58,343 nucleotides of DNA from the NCBI GenBank assembly GCA_002085115.1, contig MZGQ01000007.1, forward strand, positions 1 to 58,343, written 5' to 3'. This document shows, in pieces, positions 52,148-58,343 of the stretch; position 1 is the stretch's first letter; each line of letters opens with the position of its first letter. The DNA comes from Desulfococcus sp. 4484_241 (GTDB taxonomy: Bacteria > Desulfobacterota > Desulfobacteria > Desulfobacterales > Desulfosudaceae). The position numbers and the translations under genes are program-made. The notes beneath the pieces are model-generated. The model saw only the letters and a program-made list of their open reading frames with translations. It did no database searches and had not been told where the DNA came from.

Positions 52148-53446
52148 ATGCCAACCTTTTCGCTTGATGACGGCTTCCATGATGCCTCCCGAACCGTGCC
52201 AGGAAAGCGTATGACGCCTCCTGAAGTGGACAGGCCGCTGTTGGCTTACGAGACTGCCCTGGGTATCTGTCTTTCCGCAGTCGACCGGTGCGTGCCTGAG
52301 GAAACTGTCGATATTGCAAAAAGCCTTGGCAGGGTGCTGCGGCAGGATGTCACAAGCGGTATAGCGGTGCCTCCGTTTGACAAGTCCGCCATGGACGGGT
52401 ATGCAGTCAAACAGGATGATGTGAAAAGCGCGTCCGAAAAAAAACCGGTTGTACTGAAGGTGGTAGACGAGATACCTGCCGGAACCGTTTCAGATGTTGT
52501 GCTGAGATCGGGCGAAGCAGCCAGGATCATGACGGGTGCTCCCTTGCCTGTCGGCGCCGATGCTGTCATAAGGCTTGAAAAGACAGAATCGGCACAGGCA
52601 GGCCTGGTTCAGGTGTATGGCAAGGTGGATGAAAACAATTACGTTATTTACAAGGGCCAGGACCTTCTTCCCGGAACCCGCGTGGCTTCCGCGGGGACAA
52701 TCGTCGAGCCGGCCCTTATGGGCATTATGGCAAACTGCGGTGTTTGTGACGTGAAGGTGTCCTGCCCGCCGTCTGTTGGCATTATATCCACCGGAAGTGA
52801 ACTTGTACCGCCCGGCACGCGCCTTCAGGGCGGGCAGATATATGATGTCAACAGTTACCTGCTATACGGTCTTTGCGCCATGGCAGGCTGTGATGTGTCT
52901 ATACTGGGGCGGGTTGTCGATAAGAGCTGCGATCTGCTTTCCCTGTTAAACAGTCATTCTGACGTAGATCTGCTGCTGCTCTCGGGAGGCATGTCGGTCG
53001 GCGATTACGACATCGTTCATGAAACCCTGAAGCGGGCCGGAGTCGAGGAGATATTCTGGAGAGTAAGGATAAAGCCCGGGAAACCGCTTTTTTTCGGGCG
53101 CCGCGGTTCGGCCCTGGTTTTCGGCCTGCCGGGAAATCCTGTCTCATCGGCTACCAATTTTTACCTGTTCGTGCTGCCGGTGATAGACAAGCTGCTGGGT
53201 AAAAGCTCATGGGGCCTTGAAACCGGGTATGCCGTGCTCGGCAACAGCATGCTCTTCCGTCCGGGCCGGAGGAAGTTTCTGAGGGCGAAGCTCCGCAGGG
53301 ACGGGGCTTCCCACGTGGCGTGGGTCCTTAATGAACAGCGTTCCGGGGTGTTAAGTCCCATGGTGGATGCCGATATACTGGTGGAGGTCCCTGAGGATGC
53401 CAGAATGGTAAAGGATGGAGATGTAGTAAAGGTTTACTACCTTTGA
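52148..53446 (+). CDS. moeA: Molybdopterin molybdenumtransferase
   Basis: The 432-residue product inserts molybdate into adenylylated molybdopterin. Motifs are VPPFDKSAMDGYAVKQDD (about residue 78), IMTGAPLPVGADAVI, VGIISTGSELVPPG with the metal-site region, LLSGGMSVGDYDIV (about 285) and VFGLPGNPVSSATNF. The four MoeA domains are all represented. It lies after the lipoprotein gene and before the acyl-CoA dehydrogenase pair, so this locus carries its own copy of a late cofactor step as well as moaA and mobB. Confidence 0.94.
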   Translation: MPTFSLDDGFHDASRTVPGKRMTPPEVDRPLLAYETALGICLSAVDRCVPEETVDIAKSLGRVLRQDVTSGIAVPPFDKSAMDGYAVKQDDVKSASEKKPVVLKVVDEIPAGTVSDVVLRSGEAARIMTGAPLPVGADAVIRLEKTESAQAGLVQVYGKVDENNYVIYKGQDLLPGTRVASAGTIVEPALMGIMANCGVCDVKVSCPPSVGIISTGSELVPPGTRLQGGQIYDVNSYLLYGLCAMAGCDVSILGRVVDKSCDLLSLLNSHSDVDLLLLSGGMSVGDYDIVHETLKRAGVEEIFWRVRIKPGKPLFFGRRGSALVFGLPGNPVSSATNFYLFVLPVIDKLLGKSSWGLETGYAVLGNSMLFRPGRRKFLRAKLRRDGASHVAWVLNEQRSGVLSPMVDADILVEVPEDARMVKDGDVVKVYYL

Positions 53447-53508
53447 TCCGGCGTTATAGCCGTTTTGCCCGGGCAGCCGGGCTGTTTTGAAAACAAGGAG
53501 ATATAATC

Positions 53509-55020
53509 ATGGTTTCCCGTAAACAGATCAAGACCTACCTGCAAAGAGAGCCTAAATTCGACGACATCATGTGCAGCCTGCGCGCTACCGGCAGGCAGGC
53601 CAAAGGAATTATAGGCGAAACGAAAAAGGTTGTGGCAATCGCGCGCAGGTTCAACGAGGAGTTTACCTCTTCCTACGCGTACGAGCTCGATCGCAAGATG
53701 CACCAGGACCCGGATCACCTGGCATGGGAGGTGGTGAAAAAGGCCAACGAGTGGGGGTTCTACACCATGTTCATACCGAAAATGTTCGGTGGAAAGGGGT
53801 ATGCCATTGCGAGTTTGAGCCCCTTTTTGGAGGAGATCGGTTCGGTCTGCGCCTCTATCGCCAACCTTATTGGTGTTCACTACCTTGGGTTCGTGGGATT
53901 GGCAACTTCCTGGAACATGCGTCTTATGGACATGATCTGCCGGGAGGTGGTTAACGGGGAGAAAACCGGCAATCCCTGTCTCATGTCATTTGCCATGACA
54001 GAACCTGATGCCGGGACCGATTCCCAGAATGTTGAATTCATGGATACAGGCTCACTCGCGTGCCAGGCGAAAAAGGTCGAAGGCGGTTACGTGGTAAACG
54101 GCACCAAGATTTTTATAAGCTGCGGCCACCTCTCTACATGGCATATCCTGTTTGCCTATACCGATCTTCAGAAAGCGTCTGAAAACATGGTGATGCTTGC
54201 GGTAAAGACCGGCACAAAGGGGTTTTCCTTCGGGAAGAAGGAGAAAAAGATGGGACAGAAAGCCTCGGTGGCCAGTGAACTTGTTTTCAAGGATTGCTTC
54301 GTGCCCGACGACATGGTGCTTCTGGACAGGTCGCAGATCGCAGGCCTTTCGAGAACGCCCCGCGAGGTGACCGAGATGATTTTGGCCGCCATCTGGGCCG
54401 CCTCAAGAGTGGGGGTTGCAGCCTTTGGTACCGGCGCGGCAAGGGGGGCCTTTGAGCAGGCGTTGCGGTTTGCCTCCAGCACCGAGGTGGACGGCAAGCT
54501 ACTGATCAACCACGAGTGGTGTCAGGCCATGCTTGCCGAGATGTACAAGAACGTGGCCGTAGGGCGCATAGCCTATAACGAGGGCAACTACGCAAACGGG
54601 ATGGACGGTGCGTTCAAGCTTTTAAATCTGAAGCCCATCTATTATCTTTCGAAGTACACCCCGGTTTCGGTGTTTGACCGCATCATGAAACCGTTATGCG
54701 GGCTTTCTTTTACGACGTGGATTTCGAGGAAGATCGCTTTTGATTTCATGGGCGATGCGGAAGTAGACCGTACCGATGGCTGGGGGTCGCTTGCCAAGTT
54801 TACGGCTACCGACATGGGTATTCGAAACGCCCGCATGGCTATGGAGATCATGGGAGCTGCCGGTGTCCGTCACGACGAGCGGGCTGAGAAGATATTGAGG
54901 GATTCCAAGCTGTACCAGATTTACGAGGGCACCAACCAAATAAACCGGGTGAACCTGTTCAAGCGCCTTGTGGCCCGTGCATGCCCTGGAAGCCGCTGTT
55001 TTTCGGAAGACAATATTTAA
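53509..55020 (+). CDS. Acyl-CoA dehydrogenase, catalytic (alpha-type) partner
   Basis: The 503-residue FAD enzyme oxidises an acyl-CoA to the 2-enoyl-CoA. FAMTEPDAGTDSQNVEF and ISCGHLSTWHILF are the FAD/substrate strand motifs, and DSKLYQIYEGTNQINRVN near the C-terminus contains the catalytic Glu473. It is longer than the usual 380 residues because of insertions before the C-terminal helices (around NLKPIYYLSKYTPVSVFDRI). AAGGAGA precedes the ATG. The next gene encodes a second acyl-CoA dehydrogenase lacking that Glu, suggesting a heteromeric enzyme. Confidence 0.9.
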   Translation: MVSRKQIKTYLQREPKFDDIMCSLRATGRQAKGIIGETKKVVAIARRFNEEFTSSYAYELDRKMHQDPDHLAWEVVKKANEWGFYTMFIPKMFGGKGYAIASLSPFLEEIGSVCASIANLIGVHYLGFVGLATSWNMRLMDMICREVVNGEKTGNPCLMSFAMTEPDAGTDSQNVEFMDTGSLACQAKKVEGGYVVNGTKIFISCGHLSTWHILFAYTDLQKASENMVMLAVKTGTKGFSFGKKEKKMGQKASVASELVFKDCFVPDDMVLLDRSQIAGLSRTPREVTEMILAAIWAASRVGVAAFGTGAARGAFEQALRFASSTEVDGKLLINHEWCQAMLAEMYKNVAVGRIAYNEGNYANGMDGAFKLLNLKPIYYLSKYTPVSVFDRIMKPLCGLSFTTWISRKIAFDFMGDAEVDRTDGWGSLAKFTATDMGIRNARMAMEIMGAAGVRHDERAEKILRDSKLYQIYEGTNQINRVNLFKRLVARACPGSRCFSEDNI

Positions 55021-55092
55021 ATAACGGTCAGTAACCGGGGGCCGCCATGGTCTTTTCAGGCTGGCGGTTTCCCATATTACAGGAGGTACATC

Positions 55093-56211
55093 GTGTATGC
55101 ATCCAACGATAAAGAGCTGAACCTGCTTGACAAGAGTTCATTGGAGTTTGCCAAAAAGGAGCTTGCACCGGGCAGGGAGGAGAACGACCATTTTCCGTTC
55201 GGGCCTTTTTTTGGCCATGTTGTTGACAAGGCGTTTGAACTTGATTTTTTCCATATTTTTCTTCCTGAGGACCTTGGCGGGGTGGGGCACGGCATAAGGG
55301 CGCTTTGCATCGTGCTTAACAACATCTGCAGGGAAGACAGCAGCCTGGGTGGCATAATGTTCACCAATGCGTTTGCACAGTCTCTGATGCTGGAAGCAGG
55401 GGCGACCGAGGTGCTGAAGCAGATATCGGATAAAGCGGGCAGCGCGGGTGAGTTTCTCATTGCATGCCCGGTTCTTTCAGATCCGGCCAGGAGTCCAATG
55501 GGGCTGTCTGCAGACAGAAATGGTGAAAATTACAAACTTTCAGGCAAAATTGATTACGTCGTGTTGGGCGGTATGGCCGGCCACGCGCTTCTTCCCGCGG
55601 CTATACCCGGAGAGGATGGCTATTCATGGTTTCTGGTTGATCTGTCAGACCCTGCGGTGATTAAAAGTGATGTTGTGTTCAGCCACGGCATGCACGCCTG
55701 CCCGGCCGTTGATATAGAGCTGAAGGGTGTTTTGGCAGATCTTGTTGGTTCTGCGGGAGAGGGGAATCTGTATTTCAGGAAAGCAGCGTCCGTGATGCAG
55801 GTGGCCGCAGCCGCCATGGCGGCCGGGGTGATGAAGGGCTCTCTTGAGGAGGCCCTTGACTACTGCCGCCAGAGGCGCCAGGGCGGCAGGATGATAAAAG
55901 ACTGGTCTGAGCTGCAGATGCTTCTGTCCAATATGGCTGTTCAAACCGAGGTGGCCCAGATGCTGGTTTCCAGGGCCTGCATGGCAATCGCGGACAAGGA
56001 GAAGGATTGGGAAACCCGTGCCGGTGCAGCGGCTTTGCATATTGTTTCTTCGGCTGCCGACGTGGTAAGCGACGGTATCCAGTCGATGGGAGGGGTTGGA
56101 TACATGAAGGATTTCGGCCAGGAGAAGCGGTTCAGGGATACCGCGCATATACAGGCATTATTGGGTTTTTTGCCGCTCAAAAAACTTGATTTCATACGGA
56201 AGCTTCTTTAA
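55093..56211 (+). CDS. Acyl-CoA dehydrogenase homologue lacking the usual catalytic Glu
   Basis: The 372-residue product has the acyl-CoA dehydrogenase fold: DFFHIFLPEDLGGVGHGIR, a shortened middle domain with few FAD motifs, and the C-terminal helices SDGIQSMGGVGYMKDFGQEK then FRDTAHIQALLGFLP. Aligned without gaps on the C-terminal segment of its neighbour, Leu357 stands where that enzyme has Glu473. So this subunit is probably non-catalytic or uses a base elsewhere. Start GTG at 55093 with AGGAGG upstream. It lies 72 nt behind the catalytic gene. Non-identical acyl-CoA dehydrogenase pairs with one active subunit are known from actinobacterial steroid side-chain degradation. Confidence 0.85.
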   Translation: MYASNDKELNLLDKSSLEFAKKELAPGREENDHFPFGPFFGHVVDKAFELDFFHIFLPEDLGGVGHGIRALCIVLNNICREDSSLGGIMFTNAFAQSLMLEAGATEVLKQISDKAGSAGEFLIACPVLSDPARSPMGLSADRNGENYKLSGKIDYVVLGGMAGHALLPAAIPGEDGYSWFLVDLSDPAVIKSDVVFSHGMHACPAVDIELKGVLADLVGSAGEGNLYFRKAASVMQVAAAAMAAGVMKGSLEEALDYCRQRRQGGRMIKDWSELQMLLSNMAVQTEVAQMLVSRACMAIADKEKDWETRAGAAALHIVSSAADVVSDGIQSMGGVGYMKDFGQEKRFRDTAHIQALLGFLPLKKLDFIRKLL

Positions 56212-56222
56212 TCGGGTGTTTC

Positions 56223-56711
56223 GTGAAGATTGTTCATATTGTCGGGCGGTCTAAAAACGGTAAAACCACCCTTATTCTGGATCTGATAGCAGAGCTCAGG
56301 CGGCGCGGACTTAACGTTGGAACGCTTAAACACAGCGGCCATGCTCATGAGCTTGAAAAACCGGGGAAGGATTCGTACCGGCACCGTCAGGCTGGGGCAG
56401 TGCCTGCAGCGGTGGTGACACCGGATCAGATGGCGGTTTTTATGCCGCGTCAGCCCGGAGAAAATCCGTTTGACCGGTTGGGACCGCTGTTTTCAGCCTG
56501 CGACATAGTTCTTGTCGAGGGGTATGCCGATGGCCCCGGCCTGAACGTGGAGGTCTGGAGGGCCGCGGCAGGCACAGAGCCTCTTTTTACGGTTCGTGAC
56601 GATATAGCCGCAGTCGTTACGGACGATTCGGTTGAAACCAGGTTGCCCGTGTGGCCGAGAAGCGATGTCCCGGATATTGCTGACAGGTTTATCGGGTTGT
56701 GCGGGAAGTGA
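56223..56711 (+). CDS. mobB: Molybdopterin-guanine dinucleotide biosynthesis protein MobB
   Basis: The 162-residue GTP-binding product has the P-loop GRSKNGKTTLI at residues 7-17, TLKHSGHAHELEKPGKDSYR with the conserved switch-like region (about residues 37-56), and VLVEGYADGP. MobB assists MobA in attaching GMP to molybdopterin, giving the bis-MGD form required by DMSO-reductase-family enzymes like the one encoded upstream. The start is GTG at 56223, 11 nt after the acyl-CoA dehydrogenase stop, so the genes are co-transcribed. No mobA lies in the window. Confidence 0.92.
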   Translation: MKIVHIVGRSKNGKTTLILDLIAELRRRGLNVGTLKHSGHAHELEKPGKDSYRHRQAGAVPAAVVTPDQMAVFMPRQPGENPFDRLGPLFSACDIVLVEGYADGPGLNVEVWRAAAGTEPLFTVRDDIAAVVTDDSVETRLPVWPRSDVPDIADRFIGLCGK

Positions 56712-56742
56712 CAGCAGGATTGTTTCACCATCAGGATAGCAG

Positions 56743-57117
56743 GTGCTGCTTATGGGCAAGAAGGTGAGGGGTGGCAGACTGCCGGGGTTCAGGCTGCGCG
56801 GGCGGATCTGGATCGAGGGGCCGGATGGCACCTTTCTTGGTTACGGCCGTGTTGTGCTGCTGGAGCGTATACGGGATTACGGCTCCATAAGCGCTGCCGC
56901 GCGTTCCATGTCCATGTCGTATCGTCATGCATGGAGGCTTGTCGAGTCGATGAACCGGCAGGGACGCTATCCGGTTGTTGAAAAGAGAACCGGCGGCAGA
57001 GGCGGTGGCGGAGCTGTTTTGACCGAAACCGGCAGGCACGCGATAGCCAGCTTCTGGAAGGCTTACCACGAGTTTCGGGAGTACATGCTTGAGCGCTCGG
57101 CGCACCTTGACCTTTGA
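56743..57117 (+). CDS. ModE-like winged-helix regulator without sensor domain
   Basis: The 124-residue product is the N-terminal DNA-binding domain of ModE-type regulators: LRGRIWIEGPDGTFLGYGRV, LLERIRDYGSISAAARSMSM, SYRHAWRLVESMNR and a glycine-rich wing RTGGRGGGGAVLTETGR. The molybdate-binding TOBE domains of full ModE are absent, so it cannot sense molybdate by itself in the usual way. Such stand-alone domains are common in anaerobes and often lie by Mo/W genes. GTG at 56743 has AGGA in place; an ATG at 56752 is an alternative start. It separates mobB from the ABC importer genes and may control either. Confidence 0.85.
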   Translation: MLLMGKKVRGGRLPGFRLRGRIWIEGPDGTFLGYGRVVLLERIRDYGSISAAARSMSMSYRHAWRLVESMNRQGRYPVVEKRTGGRGGGGAVLTETGRHAIASFWKAYHEFREYMLERSAHLDL

Positions 57118-57218
57118 ATTATGCGGGGTGTTTTTTTTGCCATCGTTATGCTTTTTGGGGAATAACGGCCAACAGCCGTATCGGCTTGAGAAAAACTTGA
57201 GAAAAAAGGGAGGATGCT

Positions 57219-58259
57219 ATGATGGGGCGGGGGCTGTTTCTTCTTTACGGCTGTGTTTTTTTGCTTGCTGCCGGGACCTGTTTCGCGGGTCCGGTTTCAA
57301 ACAGCAGAACAGTACCGGTTCGGATAGCTGTTGAATTCATGGACCATGCCGCAGCGGCCTATGTGGCGAGAGACAAGGGGTGGTTCCGGGCCGCCGGCCT
57401 GGATGTGCAATCCTATGAAAGCTATGCCAGCGGCATGGCATTGGCTGTTGCCCTGGCCAGGGGGGGTATTGACGCCGCCTATATCTGTCTTGTCCCGGCC
57501 ATTAATGCCCGGGTCAATGCTGGTGTTCCCATAAAAATCGTGGCAGGCACCCACAGGCAGGGCTATGGCCTGGCCGTAAACGGGAAGAAGATAAGGAGCG
57601 TGACAGATCTCGAGCAGCCGGAAATTCACATTGGATGCGTGCGGGAGGGAGGCGCTGTTGACGTTCTTCTGCTGCACAGGGTTATCGACAACTTCAGGTT
57701 GAACCCCCGGAAGGTGTTGAGCCGGGTCAGACGCATGATGCCGGCCCATCAGCTTCTCGCTGTTGAGACGGGCAGGCTGGATGCCGTTTTTATGCCCGAG
57801 CAGTGGGCAACCATGGCAGAGGCGGCCGGGTTTACCATGCTGCTTACAACCAGGGACGTGTGGCCCGGCATGGATGTGCAGGGCAGCGTTCTGGTGGTAA
57901 AGGAGGCCTTGATCCGCGAGCATCCCGATATTGTAAGAAAGCTTGTGGCGGTTCTTGAAAAGGCGACCGGCTGGCTCAACCATCACCGGAGGGAAGCCGC
58001 GGCTGTCGTGGCCCGGCAGTTGAGGATGGCCGGAGGAAGCGCCGCCGGTATGGTTCCCGATACCGGCGCATGTTCCGCCATCACGCCGGAAGTGATTCTT
58101 CGTTCCATGAACAGGATGAGTTTTACCACCGCAATCGATCCACGAACGGTGCAGTGCATCATCGATTACATGGCCGGGCTTGGTTACATCAAAAAGGGCG
58201 TAAAGGCCGGTGAAATCCTGGATATGAGATTTTCAGGCAAGGGAGGTCGCAATGAGTAA
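57219..58259 (+). CDS. ABC transporter substrate-binding protein (NMT1/SsuA/NrtA-like)
   Basis: The 346-residue product has a Sec signal (LFLLYGCVFLLAAGTCFAGP) and the NMT1/THI5-like periplasmic binding fold: VRIAVEFMDHAAAAYVARDK, GWFRAAGLDVQSYESYASG, ALARGGIDAAYICLVPAINA, and RLDAVFMPEQWATMAEAAG in the second lobe. This group binds small organic or oxyanion ligands such as taurine, sulfonates, nitrate or pyrimidine precursors; it is not of the ModA molybdate type. The stop overlaps the permease start by 8 bp. Linkage to mobB and the ModE-like gene is suggestive but does not define the ligand. Confidence 0.85.
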   Translation: MMGRGLFLLYGCVFLLAAGTCFAGPVSNSRTVPVRIAVEFMDHAAAAYVARDKGWFRAAGLDVQSYESYASGMALAVALARGGIDAAYICLVPAINARVNAGVPIKIVAGTHRQGYGLAVNGKKIRSVTDLEQPEIHIGCVREGGAVDVLLLHRVIDNFRLNPRKVLSRVRRMMPAHQLLAVETGRLDAVFMPEQWATMAEAAGFTMLLTTRDVWPGMDVQGSVLVVKEALIREHPDIVRKLVAVLEKATGWLNHHRREAAAVVARQLRMAGGSAAGMVPDTGACSAITPEVILRSMNRMSFTTAIDPRTVQCIIDYMAGLGYIKKGVKAGEILDMRFSGKGGRNE

Positions 58260-58343
58260 AAGCACGGAACGTTGGCTGGGCCTGCTGCCTGTTGCGGTTT
58301 TTCTCGTAGTATGGGAGATCGTGGCCAGGGCCGGCCTTGTCCC
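58252..58343 (+). CDS. ABC transporter permease, 5' part
   Basis: Only the first 30 codons are in the window: MSKSTERWLGLLPVAVFLVV followed by WEIVARAGLV, the typical first transmembrane helix of SsuC/TauC-like permeases (W-E-I/L-x-x-R/A pattern). The start overlaps the end of the binding-protein gene and has GGGAGG upstream, confirming one operon. The rest lies beyond the window. Confidence 0.8.
   Translation, partial: MSKSTERWLGLLPVAVFLVVWEIVARAGLV

Noticed and set aside
1-58343. CRISPR arrays, rRNA genes, prophage structural genes
   Set aside because: I looked for regularly spaced repeats, rRNA core sequences and capsid or tail gene strings and saw none in the window.

Overview
The window looks like a chromosomal segment of a strictly anaerobic, fatty-acid- and probably hydrocarbon-oxidising Desulfobacterota (sulfate-reducer type). 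Grounds for this are an oxygen-sensitive class III ribonucleotide reductase operon, a MetV-type methylene-tetrahydrofolate reductase partner, two beta-oxidation operons, and a periplasmic molybdenum hydroxylase locus of the ethylbenzene dehydrogenase / alkane C2-methylene hydroxylase type, as described for Desulfococcus (Desulfosudis) oleovorans and denitrifying hydrocarbon degraders. The taxon is inferred from gene content only.

Layout. 1-1.7 kb: decayed accessory DNA on the 3' side of a tRNA-Asn. It holds an Xre-type HTH, fragments of an AIG2-like cyclotransferase and of a class II glutamine amidotransferase, and between them a four-helix-bundle gene bounded by about 30-bp terminal inverted repeats. 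2-4 kb: NRDE/TANGO2-like protein and DinB. 4-9 kb: a TetR regulator divergent from an SCP2 protein, an acyl-CoA synthetase and a thiolase, followed by an ISL3 transposase remnant. 10-14 kb: argJ, an RsuA/RluB pseudouridine synthase, alr and an RHH protein. 14-16.6 kb: a TPR membrane protein whose reading frame runs into an IS5-type transposase remnant. 16.6-19.7 kb: nrdG and a disrupted nrdD preceded by two NrdR boxes. 19.7-29.5 kb: rtcB, polA, a pterin-binding protein overlapping a histone-deacetylase-like protein, metV with a CCG-domain remnant, an ABC-exporter membrane protein, a PilZ protein and two tRNA-Ser genes. 29.9-34.4 kb: a FadN-like fusion enzyme, a second thiolase and a DUF364 protein.

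34.4-58.3 kb is the most interesting part. Two paralogous MerR-like regulators, moaA, tatA and an FmdE-like protein lead into a cluster: small membrane protein, Rieske protein, di-[4Fe-4S] ferredoxin-like protein, Tat-exported molybdopterin catalytic subunit, heme-b gamma subunit, Fe-S beta subunit, TorD-like chaperone, cytochrome b6-like and subunit-IV-like proteins, an octaheme cytochrome c and a large beta-helix lipoprotein. It is followed by moeA, a pair of acyl-CoA dehydrogenases, mobB, a ModE-like HTH protein and an ABC importer. The parts of a b6f-like complex enclose the hydroxylase genes.

The simplest reading is one periplasmic module. A Mo enzyme hydroxylates a hydrocarbon with water, its electrons pass through heme b and c-type hemes to the Rieske/cytochrome b complex, and local cofactor genes (moaA, moeA, mobB), the chaperone and tatA support its assembly. 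Because such hydroxylations release electrons at a potential too high for sulfate reduction, the complex may run backwards, using the proton-motive force to reduce menaquinone. That last step is inference.
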